Positions 51,401-63,170 are shown, numbered from the stretch's first letter. The stretch is 64,000 nt of DNA from Tigriopus japonicus (GCA_010645155.1 CM021323.1:7442250-7506249), one strand, 5' to 3'. Numbers and translations are program-made. Notes: generated by a model from the letters alone, not told the origin.

Positions 51401-54400
51401 ATGAAGAGAACAAGAAGAAGATGCACACGTGTGCCAGAGTTTGTCGTTGGTCGAAGAATCGAGTCAGGTTTCCAATCCCTCGTGGACGAACGAGACACTC
51501 CAAGAATTTCGTCTCGTTCTAAAGTTGTGTGAGAAGGTATTTGTTTCATTATCGAGACAAAACCACGGAATGGATGAATGAAATGGAATGACTTAATCAA
51601 TTTCCGAGAGGATTACTTTTCATATCCTCGAGTGGTCATCCCATTATTTAGAAACAACTCTCGTTTTGTTCCTGAAACGAAACCTGATTCACCTTTTTGG
51701 GGGCTCTTTCTCGTCATTGTTCACTTACGGCTCGAAATCTTTGATGCCTTTGTTTGATGTCTTTGGCCGGGAAAGAAAGAAAAGAGAGAAGCGAGATCTG
51801 CGATTCCGATGAGGATCATTTCTTTTCATTGGGGACCTTCTTAAACTTTGGGCTAGATAGGCTCAAGAGCCCTTCTTTCTCCAACTAGCTTTGCTACTGC
51901 TCTACTCGTACTCAGAGAAGTGCTTCTGAGCTCAAAGAAGAAAAGATTGACGACAGTTTGAAATTTCTGCGCTTAAATGGGACTGAACTGTGAGTTCACG
52001 TCTAAAGAATGAACTAGCACCCTCCCTTGTGTTGACCGTTGCACAAAAGATGTGAAAGTTGGATTAAATTGTGTCCTTTGATGGGTAACAGGCTGATATT
52101 CCCGTCCATTTGGGTCGTACTTTGCTATTTGAACACGATGTTTTGTGGAGCACAAGGGAGACGAGGATTCGGGTTATATTCAAAATGTTTCCGATTGCCA
52201 TCAACTTGTAATTTGGTCTGACACGAGCTCACAAAGACAACCATTCGCTTTCTATAAAAATAGCTCCTTTTGTTGGGAGCTTGAAGAAAGATGGAGTCTA
52301 AACGAAGTCATTGTTGACAAGTGAATGAAGGGAGGAGAGAATTTGGAAATCTTTCCTTGACCTTTCACATCGTTGATTGTTTTGTTTTCTGGAGCACTTC
52401 CAACTCCGTAGGTTCATACTACTTACACACACACATCCCCATCAAAAAGCTCTTTTGGCACCCTGGGATTGAATGAATGTTTCCACAAAGCAAGAAGTCG
52501 CCATGGGAATCCTTCTGGGTAAGTGACATCCAATTTTGATTGATTTCGTGTAATTGGAGGCGATTTTTGTCAGTTTCAAAAACAACTTGTCAAGTCAACC
52601 CTGGGTGCACGTACGAACCTGCCAATGCTGTACTTCATTATTCAAAACATCTCAACTCACATTTGACATGAGAACATGCTTCATAACAAGTCCTACAATC
52701 AATAACATGACATATGTGACAAAACTTCGAGAGCCTAGAGGCTATTCAAGATCTCTGAATGCGCAATCAGTTTTTATGGTAGAAATCTTAAATCGAATTG
52801 AAACTGCATTGAAAACACATTTCAGCAATTGACTAGTTCTAATGCCCCGTTATGGGCTCGTTTGCCACTCCTGGATTTGCTTTTTTCCAAGTCTGAGTAA
52901 CAATGCACTTACTCAAATGTCAACCCCCGACTCAACCAGGTCAGTGTTGCCATTTGACAACTACAGATTTCACTTTGTGTTCTTTTTTTGAAAACTCCAT
53001 AACTTGTCGCCCATCGCAAATAGCTCCATGTCCAATTGATATTTATCATTTAGGGGTAAACACGCACTAGAGTGTGTTTTCATTGGAAATTGGTTTTGGC
53101 ATCCCTGTCGGTTGGCACAGAGAAAAAGCACCCCAATTCTGCTCTAATAGGCAACAAGGGAGTGTCACGTTTCTCTTGGGGAGGGTGGTTGGGTGGTTGG
53201 TTGGTTGGTTGGTTGGTTGGTTGAAGTATAGAGCCAACAGAAGTTGAGAAAATAGAGCAGGAACTAGGAAAAATGGTATCATTTCGCGAGTGTGACACCC
53301 ACTGACTTTGTCATGCCCCTTCGGATTTTTTCACGTTCTGCAATATATATCTTAGACATGTGTACTTTTTACCTCGGAAGGAAAGAACAAAGCACTTCAA
53401 CAAACACATAACCAGGCTAGATATTACCACATGTGAGCATTGAACATGTCTCATAATGGTTGGCTGTCATGAGATCACAACCAGAGACGACATTGTGTAA
53501 AACCAGCCAGGAAAAACGTGGAACTTGGGACGGGGAGAATTTGCCCTTTAAGTCTTGGATTCGAGCCAAATTCCAATTTGCATTCATGGAGATCAAAACC
53601 AAATCAGGAAGGACATAGAGAGAGTGAGGGGGGAAGGCGAAATTGAAATTGTCGGAAGCTGAATGGAGATGGGAGACGACTCTGTACGTACGTATGCATG
53701 CATGACAGGATCAAGCTATATTGAGAGGGGGAAGGCCATCACCGATGCCCCAAAGGTGCAATATCGAATGGCATTAAACACATGCTTGTGGGAAGATGAT
53801 GTGGAATGGTGCTTGGCAGGGCCAGATTTGGAATAGGTGCGAGTGAGGAGATCAGAGGTAGGTAGGCCCATTTCACCCACCACTCGACATGACGCTGGCA
53901 GGGCTTGGCAAAAGGTCAATGGTTTATCTTGGCTCGTTTTGCGCACGAGGAATTCCGTTTAATGAAATGACTTTCAGAAAGAAAAATTGAAATGGTTTTA
54001 TGTGACAGTGGGTAAGTTATGATCGGCCACCGAGGCTTTGGCAGCTTTATATCCCAGTGACACCGAAAACAAAGGCCCGGCCTATAAATTCTAGTTATGC
54101 AAATGATAATAATCGAGCCAAGAAAACTGTTCGAAAATAAAAAAAATAAGCCGTCAGTTTCGTAGACGAGAAGGAAAAAGCGCACAATACTCTCCGTGTG
54201 TGTATTGATCTTTAGCGTGACCAGTGGTTTGAGAATCTTCTCGGACAAGCACGTAGTTTAGTAGGCATTCATCCCGAAACAAAAGGTAACAGTTGGCCGT
54301 AAGCCCCTAAAGGAATGTTGTCTCACAACAACCAAAAATAGCCCTCGATTTCATGCCAAAATCCACCTGTGAAAATTCCAAACATGGTTTCCTCTTCGTC

Positions 54401-54600
54401 TTTCTCCAAACAAGTTCAACTTGCCACTTGTCGTCTGCTTTGCGAGCCAGTGATCACAATCTGGACTCGCATTCTGCTTCTCGGGGATCGTGATTAGGCG
54501 GATCCCTCGCTCTTCCTCACGCCCATTAGCCACTGATATGTAAATATATCGGGCCATCACGGAAAAATGCGGCGCCAACCTGGCCCAAAGAGGTGTCAAG
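45416..54600. other. Region without a resolved gene
   Basis: I see no exon here that I can support. A strong minus-strand donor (GCG|gtaagt) at about 48783 follows a short readable frame, but that frame has a stop before the donor. A GGTT microsatellite lies at 53187-53222. Several GTACGTAC-type strings are scattered through the region. Confidence 0.4.
53187..53222. repeat. (GGTT)n microsatellite
   Basis: Six or more near-perfect GGTT units follow a GGGTGGTT lead-in. Confidence 0.9.
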
Positions 54601-54608
54601 ATCGCCAC

Positions 54609-56546
54609 CTGACCAAGGGTGTCGTTCCCTTTGTCTTAGTTGGAGTAGGGGGTCTCAGAGAAGAAATGCCGCCCGCCGAGATCCGGTCCTTCCTCACAAC
54701 GGGCTCTTCGTGCTCTATGGAGTCTGGTTTTAATGCTGGATGACAATGACCAATACCACAGGATCCTTCATTATCCGATCCGAGCTCGGTCGCTGGTGGT
54801 GAGAAGTACAGTAGATTTAGACGAATTAGAAGAGCAACCGTTGTGGTATGTTGGTGTATTTGGAGATTGAACAAAGAGAGCAAACAAAACGTGTCGCTCG
54901 ACTCTTGTTTGGACATCAGACCATTTGACGAGCAAACGCATTCAACAACATCCCCGAAATTGGTTAGTTTGAAGGTCGATTCATGTCAATCATAAGTGCA
55001 TCCTTACACGGATAATGCAAGGTTGAATGAGAGACCCAAGTTTGAGTGCTTTAAAGTGGTTCAAATAATAGTGGCAAAAATCGTGATTAAATTGAAATAA
55101 AGCTATAATCGACGGATGTAGAGGACAATAAAGCCACTTGCCTACATCCTCGCGAAGACCGTGAATCTCCTCAAGAAGTACCAATCTGCAATTCGTAGGA
55201 GAAGGACACGAAAAACATAACGCCCAAGTTCACAAACCCATTCCTTGGATTGACCTTGAACCATCTCGGAAGCGATGCTCAACGATTGTAAAATATCATT
55301 CCAACGACGAAGACGAACTTGAAACACCCCAGGACGAACGAGGCCGATCCAATTGCCAAGGAAATTCAAATAAAGCATCTCGTCTTCGGCCCCACTTTCG
55401 TCCTATAACCTGTTGAATCCCTCGAAATAGCTAATTTCCCGCCTTTAATGATGACGAGATTTGCGGTTGGTCTTGACTTGTGTCGGTCGCTCGGAAATTG
55501 AACAAATTCTTTCATCTCCACATGACACCATTGAAACAGATCTTGATTTAGGAGGCCTGTCCAGTCGATATCTCTTCATATCTCGTCTAAATACAGAATA
55601 CTTGGCCGGATTCCATCTTGCGAAGAATCGTTACCCGTTCGCCAACCCTTTTCCTGGCTAAGGAATTCCAAGTAGTTCCCCCGTTGTCTCAAGTTTTCAA
55701 TGAAAAATCTGGTCTCATTTATCTTCAGCCTGGCTTCTGACTTGAGAACACTGAAATCAAGATGGATGTTATGTAATTTCTCACCAAGGTGGAACGTTGG
55801 CGCTAATTGAAACAAAATCTCGAGAACTCAAAAGTGTAATTATTTGGCGTTCTTCGAGTCCGCAGAGAAGGAAATGAGCCACTTTAAATGAGGCACCATC
55901 ATCATCTGTGTTACCCATTTAGACTTGGAGCGGTTATTCCAGGCTTGAAATGATTCTCCCTGTCAATGATGATTCGAACTCGTTCTTGACAAGATCCAGG
56001 AATTCGTTGAATGAATTCCTCCAATGTCCAAACCCTTTCCCGCCCACCAAGGTGTGCAATTGTTCACTCATCATTGGAGTGAAAACACATTCTTCAAGGG
56101 ACATTCCAATAAAAAAAAAGATGGAAAAGATCAAGTCATGCCAGCCAAACTTTCAAGTTGCATCAAGGCATTATCTAAGTGCAATCAGATGAATCGGCTA
56201 ATTCAGCGTCGCCAATGTCTTCATATCTGATCCTAAAAAAGAGACGACGATGATGATGAAGTGACACTAGATGAACTTTGGTGTCGGTTTTAGAGTAATC
56301 TCTTTATTGCACAACCAGTTCAGAGGTAGAGGAAATTTCATTTAATTGAGATTTGTCTCACCTCAGTCTCTTACAGGGCAAAAGCCAAGAGATCGAGATA
56401 ACTGTTAACCGTTTGCAGAAGGTGAGTTTTGGTGGAACTCGGTAGATTGTCGAGCATTCGCGAAGCTCAATCGAAAAGGAGACGTAGATTACCGTGAGAT
56501 TCTCAAATTCATTCAGACACGCAATCAAGGCGTAGTACATACAGAG
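54609..56546 (-). other. Cluster of candidate minus-strand exons, unidentified
   Basis: Three minus-strand segments have plausible splice borders. The first, 56546-56493, has donor ACG|gtaatc and reads CMYYALIACLNEFENLT. The second, 55402-55146, has acceptor ttatag and donor AT|gtaggc, with the parts DEMLYLNFLGNWIGLV, VFQVRLRRWNDILQSL and CELGRYVFRVLLLRIADWYF. The third, 54792-54609, has acceptor ctcaccaccag and donor CAG|gtggcg, and is rich in Pro, Asp and Glu. The first joins the second in phase 0; the second and third do not match in phase, so the model is incomplete. Hydrophobic helices suggest a membrane protein, family unknown. Confidence 0.25.
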
Positions 56547-58316
56547 CTTAGTGTAATTGTGAATCGTAAATTAGTAAAAGAACTGACATTTTGTTGAAAT
56601 TGAGGAAAAAGGACTGACTACTTCTTTTCATTGCATTTGAGCAAATTGGGTGCATTTTGATATTGACCCATGAAAAAAGGGTTCACTTTTGCCATTGCAT
56701 TGTCGATGAAACTCAATAAGTTTTGCATTTTTTCATGAGAAATATTTTATCATGAAATTCATTACTAGATTTGATCAAAATTGCTCAGTTTTATTCTGTT
56801 TCGATGCTTTGGTTCACTAGATCATCCATTGGATTTGCATTTACACGAAAAAAACTTCTACCTCCTTTGCAATTTTAAACCTTTTTCTTTCAGAATTTAG
56901 TTTTTGACAATCCTTACAGATCATTTTGAGTAGAACACAAATAGTTGGATATGTACGAATGGTTTACAGGGTTGACCACTTAAAATCGGGCAGGGCAAAT
57001 TGTAAAGTTTGGGCCATCTAGGGTTCTAAATCAAACTGAATCAAAAATTCACCCTTTCAAATAGTCGTCATTATACTATCATCTAAAACTTTTGTTATGA
57101 AACAATTTCTCCAAGGGGCTCTATTTTTGACAGGGTCTTGAATTCAATTAGCAGTAAAAGAAGGGATTCGCCGTCAACATTTTATTTGTACTAATTAATT
57201 TTACATTTTAAATCTAATTATACTTACTCATGAAGTTCTTATGATGGAGTCAGTAAATTGCATAAATAGCAGTCCTAATTTTATTCTTGTTGCCTTCAAA
57301 ATCTATGCCCCAATTGACTGTGATAGATTAATTTACATATTTTTCTCACAAGTTCATGGGATTGAGCTTTGAGAAGAAAGACAGGGACAACCTCAAATTG
57401 ACCTTCCTTCAGATTTATATCATTTGGGAGGTTTTAAAGGGATGTACCATGCAGTTTAATGCTGGAAAGGTTTAGATAATTGTGTTATATCAAAGTCAAC
57501 TCTTTAATAAATGAAAGAACACAGATGAATCTTCATAATACTTTTGGAACTAAATTGCAAGGCTGGAGTAATATTATTTAACAAAACTTGCTAAAAAGTT
57601 AACCATGAATAAAAAAGTATTTTTTTTTGACATCATATTTGGTAAATAAGCTAAGTTTTAAATTGCCTCAGTCTTGTTCCTGCCAAAGAACACTCCATTA
57701 AGTGAACTACATTCGTGGCAGTGTTTGGTCAACTATAAGAGTTGTAAACAATTGGATCATTGCGGCTAAGGTACTTCCAAGGATCTACCGTAAATTTCTT
57801 GGAGGAACAAGAGAACTATAATAAGTTATTATAGTGCTCGAGGAGGAACTATATACTTTCTAGTATTTTTGGTCTTACAACGCCATCTTTTGTACTCTTT
57901 CAAAAGCTTGTTTTGAGAGAGATTTTGAAAAATTGTAACAGAGAAATGAGTTTGTTTTGAGAAAATGGCATCCACAAATAATTATTTATTTTCAGTTTGT
58001 CGGAAAAGTTTGCACGGCTAGTAGAAAAAGTTTGTATTGTTTAGATTTAATGCCAATAAAATTAGAGGTGAAAGAGATTTTAGAGGTCAAACTTGTAAGT
58101 TTTCGTCTTAATCCTTGGCCTTGAAAGGCAAAAGACGCAAAGGGGCCAAAAAGCGCGTTCACCAGACCCCCAAAAGTGGCAGATTTGCGCGAAAGCGTAA
58201 AATATGGAAGCACTTGTTGCATATTTTTCTCCAAAAAAATGTTTTAAATGGTTTTAAATGGCCAACCCCGTAAATCCATCCTTATTATAGGTCACATTTT
58301 AATGTGAGTGCGAAAC
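56547..58316. other. AT-rich stretch, no gene seen
   Basis: The sequence is distinctly more AT-rich than the gene-bearing part of the window. It contains a perfect 21-base inverted repeat at 57815-57835 and no open frame worth calling. Confidence 0.6.
57815..57835. repeat. Perfect short palindrome with direct-repeat flanks
   Basis: ACTATAATAA, one G, then its exact reverse complement. GGAGGAAC occurs on both outer sides (57801 and about 57842). Confidence 0.85.
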
Positions 58317-58865
58317 ATTTAGAGCAGGGCGAGGCAACCGGTGGGCCGCGGCCCACATGTGGGCCCTAGGGTGGTCTTTGGTGGGCCCAGGAGCTATGGG
58401 GAAAGTCCAAGATAGTGGGCCCGCGAGACATCCATAGTACTGTACTCTGGTGATGTGTTTCGAACCAGGAGTGCTGCCCGTTTTGTCTCGGAAGTTTATC
58501 CATGTTAAAAAGGGCAGATTGTATAGAACTTTTTGAAAAGACCTAAACAGGGACCAATTTGGCAACACTCGAACTAGTTCGATTTCGAGTTTCATCGATA
58601 GTTATAAAACTGGATTTCGAGCTGGCAGTGTTGCCATATTTTATGGTAGATGAGGTCTATTGCTTGTTGAAAAGTTTAGTTGTCGTCAGATTTTTGACCC
58701 TAAAAACCAAAATGGCAAAACTCTGCCAAAAATCCAACTCGAAACACATCAGTACTGTACTCGTGGGCCCCAAGCTCTTTGATCATTAACTTGTGGGCCC
58801 GTGACAAGATGTAAACAAATATGTGGGCCTTGACCCAAAAGTTGTTGCCGACACCTGATTTAAAG
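58317..58865. mobile_element. Non-autonomous hAT-like DNA transposon, 533 bp, with 8-bp target duplication
   Basis: The element spans 58325-58857. The left end CAGGGCGAGGCAACC and the right end (reverse complement CAGGTGTCGGCAACA) match at 11 of 15 positions, and both start CAGG as many hAT elements do. The flanks ATTTAGAG (58317-58324) and ATTTAAAG (58858-58865) agree at 7 of 8 bases, which fits the 8-bp duplication of hAT insertion. GTGGGCC recurs many times near both ends. No transposase frame is present, so it would depend on an enzyme encoded elsewhere. Confidence 0.75.
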
Positions 58866-60594
58866 CATAACAATCAAATCAAGCTTAAGATCAGATTTTC
58901 GAGCTTTTGGTTTAGATTAGGTATAATTTCGATAACCCTACATTTTCAATGTGCATGACTGAACTTAAAATCACAACTGAACGCATAAATACACTTTTGG
59001 GAAATACAAACTATCAAGGGTGCACAATCTCTTTAAAGCTAGTTCTTACGACACAACATGCATTACTCAGTTAAGTTTAAGGATTTCCATTTCTTTAAAA
59101 TTCCATCTAAAATTTTTGGGTCCTCTTAAAATTCTAATTTTTGGAAACATTTATTATATATTTCCGAAATACCTCAATGCAACATGCAGCTGCATGTACT
59201 GTTGATGGTCGAGACATAGCATTCATGTTCTCTTCAATTTGGAATTCTCAAAAGGGCATCCTCAAAACTTCCAAGCGTAAGGGACCTCCAAACTGAAAAT
59301 GGTCGATCTTTTTCTTGACATCAATTCCTGTCGGCTTTCCATGGGCCAATGTAAAAACTAATGGAGGTAGTTTTTTGTTCTTATAAGGGGTTCTTAAGCA
59401 AGTCATAAAATATCATCGAGGTTGCGTGAAAACCGTTAGAAGTCAAGTTCAAATTTCGATTTGTATTTAAATGTTCAGGTTCACGTCGCATAAAAATCAC
59501 CGCTGCATGAAGAAAGATGAAAAAAGTGAGTTGGAGTTTGTGTATCTAGCTTCAGCAGTTTGGAAGCCAGGTTTTTGTTTGAAGAGAGGGTGAAAAAGCG
59601 TTTTTGGTCCATGTTCCTAGCCTTCTTGGAACAACGGGAGAAAAGGGCTGTGGAACCCTCCTGGAAATGGATGAGTTGTCAATCGGAAAAGGGTTGGAAC
59701 ACAGGAGGAAGGGCGCTTCATCGGCTTTTGTTCTAATATGAAGCAGATGATGAGTAAAAAAGCAGATTCCCAAACGAGAACAATGCCCTCCTTCCCTTGG
59801 GCAAAAAAGATTGTTCCAAATCCAAATTATAACGAGGATTAGTACGACTCTATCGTCACGTGTTCTTCGAAGTCTTGTCTCGATCGATTGGAAACCAGAT
59901 TGATCTCGACCATCAAAGACGCTTGATCGGCCCAAACTCCAAGGAATGAGCTTCTATGATAATTGAATTCAAGGATTCTGTCATAATTTGAAGGCCATGA
60001 GAACCGTGAGAGAGCGATTCGTTCGGAATCCAGTTTTCAATCAATGTGACCCCTGAGGGAAGAAATCTGATAAGTGAGGCTTATTATAGAGCTGTCAAGG
60101 GGTTTTCTCGGATGTTTGCTGACCTATTTCAACCCCTTAATCTCACTCCTCCAGTTTTGAAGCATATCCACTCTTCCACAAGTATGAGATGACCCTGTCT
60201 GGCCTGAAAAAGACGAATAAGATGAAGTCCTTTTCCTTGAGCGTGAATGAGCTTTTTTGAAGTATTTTCTTGACAGGTAGCGGAAAAGTTTAAACATCAT
60301 CCTCAAAGAAATCGTTGCAGCCAACAACGATGCTCTTACCCTTCCAGCTTGTTGGCCTCTTCATCCCAAGATCAAACTTACTCCCCTTCTTTAGAAAACG
60401 ATGACGAAGAAGAAGCAAAGGAAAATAATATAAGACTAAAGAGACTAGGTTCTTTTAGAAATGTCTTGGAAGCCCTTGAGTCCATCACAGTTAATCTGTC
60501 ACAGTTCAAGGGTTTAGCCTCTTTTCTTCCCAGTAAACATATGAATCGAAATGTTTTTTCCTAAAACGGTCCTTTTCATCAAGTGGCTTTTTGA
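58866..60594. other. Intergenic, no gene seen
   Basis: Open frames at 59552-59935 (-) and 60349-60564 (+) lack supporting signals. The latter starts near a fair reading (acidic DDEEEAKENN run), but splice borders and family are not evident. Confidence 0.4.
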
Positions 60595-60703
60595 ATCACA
60601 ATCCAAATAAAATCGAATTTACTTTTTTGTAGCATTTGATGACTAAAAAGTATTTATTTTCTATGTATTAACAATTCATTATATTTTTGGTCATTCACGA
60701 TTT
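60595..60703. repeat. Left copy of the duplication flanking assembly gap 2
   Basis: This 109-base stretch recurs at 60804-60912 with three substitutions, on the other side of a run of 100 N. Confidence 0.9.
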
Positions 60704-60803
60704 NNNNNNNNNNNNNNNNNNNNNNNNNNNNNNNNNNNNNNNNNNNNNNNNNNNNNNNNNNNNNNNNNNNNNNNNNNNNNNNNNNNNNNNNNNNNNNNNN
60801 NNN
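60704..60803. other. Assembly gap 2 (100 N)
   Basis: Exactly 100 N, the usual placeholder for a gap of unknown size, between two near-identical copies. Confidence 0.99.
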
Positions 60804-60912
60804 ATCACAATCCAAATAAAATCGAATTTTCTTTTTTGTAACATTTGAAGACTAAAAAGTATTTATTTTCTATGTATTAACAATTCATTATATTTTTGGT
60901 CATTCACGATTT
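60804..60912. repeat. Right copy of the duplication flanking assembly gap 2
   Basis: It matches 60595-60703 at 106 of 109 bases. The three differences suggest either two alleles placed in series or a real tandem repeat. Confidence 0.9.
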
Positions 60913-61082
60913 TGAATACACAAACGATCTACATGGAAGTGCAGGTTTACGGAAAACTGACTTTTATAAAAATGTAGAAAACATCGAACCCATTTTTTCT
61001 CCTAACATCCATTAAAAAGGCCAATTTAAAACACGTCGGATCACAGTCAAATCACGATTTTCAAGAAGATTGTTATAACCTC

Positions 61083-61301
61083 TCAAGTGGATGGTTTGTC
61101 GTTCTTGGAATCGATTGGATTGGTTTCAGTTTGGGCGGTCTCGTTGAGAGTTTTCTCTTGATCTTTCGACTCTTGGATTTCTTCAGACACCTCCTCAAGT
61201 CCTTCTTCAACCATCCTGGAGATCTGATCTTGCTCCTCAGGATTACTGTAAACGGACTCTGAAATTCGTCGACTAATTTCGGGGAAGACAAAGTCTGCCA
61301 T
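61083..61301 (-). CDS. Small acidic protein, 72 residues, function unknown
   Basis: One short frame with ATG in a good context (G at -3 and G at +4). It begins MADFVFPEISRRISESVY and continues with an acidic, Gln- and Glu-rich helix-prone part (QDQISRMVEEGLEEVSEEI) and a hydrophilic end rich in Thr, Asn, Glu and Lys, closed by TGA. A TATAAATA box lies about 115 bases upstream of the ATG on the same strand, with a short leader between. There is no signal peptide or membrane segment, so it is probably cytosolic or nuclear. No AATAAA is close downstream. I recognise no family; a lineage-specific small protein is the best description. A second start is unlikely because the next Met is deep in the protein. 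Confidence 0.5.
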   Translation of the reverse strand: MADFVFPEISRRISESVYSNPEEQDQISRMVEEGLEEVSEEIQESKDQEKTLNETAQTETNPIDSKNDKPST

Positions 61302-61415
61302 TACTAGACACTCAAGGGAGCACTAAAAAATTCAAGATCGGCCTTGAAGACTGAACTTCTTGTTCAGCGTTGAAAATCCTGTTTTACTTTGATTGGGAAC
61401 AAGAGGCTTGGTCAG

Positions 61416-61423
61416 TATTTATA
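61416..61423 (-). promoter_or_regulatory. TATA box of the small acidic protein gene
   Basis: TATAAATA on the minus strand, about 115 bases before the ATG at 61301. A TCAGTC initiator-like string lies between the two. Confidence 0.45.
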
Positions 61424-62050
61424 ATAAGTGATCACTCACATCAAGAGTGCTTTTCAAAACCAGCTTTTGGAATGCTCTGAAAGAACTACAGTAAATTAGT
61501 GGGTGCGTATTGTGTTTTACAATTATTGGTATTAAACAAAATAAAGTCTTTGAACTTAGAGCGGGTGAGAAATTAATGTGCAATATGCGTTAAGAACTCA
61601 ATCATTACAATCTTAGGGTGATCCATTTTTGTTTACTATGTATGATTCAACTTCTGGATGTCGTCAACATTCTGCTAAGCAAGTCTTAACTGGCAAAATA
61701 TACAGGGTTGGGCAAGTGATGCTACTTGTGGAGGGTTTCAATGATAATGAAATAATAATTGTTTCATGTCTTGAAAAAAAACAGAGCCACTTAAGAATGT
61801 GTTGTCAAATGAAATCAGAATTTTCATAAATGTTAAATCTTGACTGCAAAACAACGAAAATTAGTTGCTAACTCAACATAATTGTCATAAAAAGCACTTG
61901 ATGTCACGATCTACAAACATTTCAAATTGCAAGAACACACTTCATTAACAAAATGCTACTATTTCCCAGATACTTGAAGAGATTGTTTTCATGAAATATC
62001 AAGCCCATTCATGCGAATGGAATTCGTTTTATCGCTCATAATAAATGCAC

Positions 62051-62280
62051 AGTAGTCATGGAACTACAGGGTTTGCCACAATCCCAATTCCGCTACGAAT
62101 TAGATTTTAAGTGGGAAGTATAGGAAGTAGAATTATGAAACATACTATTATGTAAGCAATAGTTACTCTACAGTGTCAACTGAAAAAGAATTTTTAATCC
62201 TATCGCTTGACTCAAACCGGTCTAGGCCGGATCAAAGTCACGACCTAAAAGTACCCTTTATTTAGTAGTCATGGAACTAC
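62051..62280. repeat. 230-bp segment bounded by identical 17-bp near-palindromes
   Basis: AGTAGTCATGGAACTAC occurs at 62051-62067 and exactly again at 62264-62280. Each copy is itself an interrupted inverted repeat (GTAGT...ACTAC). The segment between may be a short mobile element or its remnant. No frame is present. Confidence 0.4.
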
Positions 62281-62512
62281 TTCGTGCTCAGACGGAAAAG
62301 GAAAATGAACATCTGCGTAGACATTAACATGTTCGTAGAAAGTAGACTGGTGTTTCAATTTGGAATGGATATTTTGCCCCTTGTACGTAAATAGTCATGT
62401 AATCATAGTTTTGAAATATTGTGAAAATCCTGGAAGGATCTAAAGGAATATATAAATCGAGCGGCAAAATTAAGGATTGCTCGGGAGTGTCAAGGTGTTT
62501 GCCAATTTGTTT

Positions 62513-63170
62513 ATTCCATGTAGTGATGGACCGAAAGCGCTTTCGGCCGAAGTTCCAGTTTCGGTTTCGGTTATGCCACCGAAACCGAAAGCAGACATGC
62601 ACTATAAAGGATGGAATATGACAACAAAATCAAAAAAAAAATCGTCTAAAAGCCTCCGAATTTTAAATTTCCTAATTTTTCAAAACTTGCGACTACCCAA
62701 CATCGAACACGTGAGCAGTTAATTTTAAAGGTGGATTTTGCATTCAAATCAAATCAAATCAGGTTTTATTTCAAAAATATATCTGGCTATTGTAGTGGAC
62801 TATAATGGCTCTGTTGTTACGATCATGCTTTTGTCTTTTTAGCATATGCTATTTGTTCTGTTAATGAGTTTGTGTTCGCTTGTCGTAAGAGGCCGTATAC
62901 TGTTGGTTGATCAGGGATTGTCGTCAAATACTTATCAAGAACGTTTTTGAATGCGTGCACAATATTTTGAGATACAGTTGGAAATTCTCGTACATCTTTT
63001 GGTAACAGGTTGAACAAACGTCGGCCAAGAATTCCAAATGAGTTGTATCTTTTTTTTTGTATCTTATATTATTTACTATCATTTATACAATTTCGTAGTC
63101 AGCTGCTTTTGGTTTGTGTTTGTGTTTCGGTTTCGGTTATGAGCCCTTTCGGTCCTTAACTAAAACCATG
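62513..63170. mobile_element. hAT-like MITE, 642 bp, with degenerate 8-bp target duplication
   Basis: The left end TAGTGATGGACCGAAAG (62521) and the reverse complement of the right end TAGTTAAGGACCGAAAG (63162) agree at 15 of 17 bases. The flanks ATTCCATG (62513-62520) and AAACCATG (63163-63170) agree at 6 of 8. Subterminal CCGAAACCGAAA/TTTCGGTTTCGG motifs occur in both orientations near both ends. There is no transposase. A LINE fragment sits inside, so the original element was shorter. Confidence 0.65.
62745..63056 (-). mobile_element. 5'-truncated LINE 3' end nested in the MITE
   Basis: On the minus strand the frame to TAG or TGA at 62823 reads RYNSFGILGRRLFNLLPKDV, then AFKNVLDKYLTTIPDQP and TNSLTEQIAYAKKTKA. 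This is the pattern of the region after the reverse transcriptase domain in non-LTR elements (SFGxRGxxLFNxLPKxxR ... FKxxLDxYLxTIPDxP). After the stop come AATAAA and a tail of TGATT units (62745-62763), a microsatellite end typical of several LINE clades. The rest of the element is missing, so it is dead on arrival. The match is from memory of the family pattern. Confidence 0.6.

Noticed and set aside
55146..55402. Bestrophin assignment for the candidate minus-strand exon
   Set aside because: Only a vague RW and hydrophobic pattern agrees; the diagnostic bestrophin N-terminus and acidic loop are not seen.
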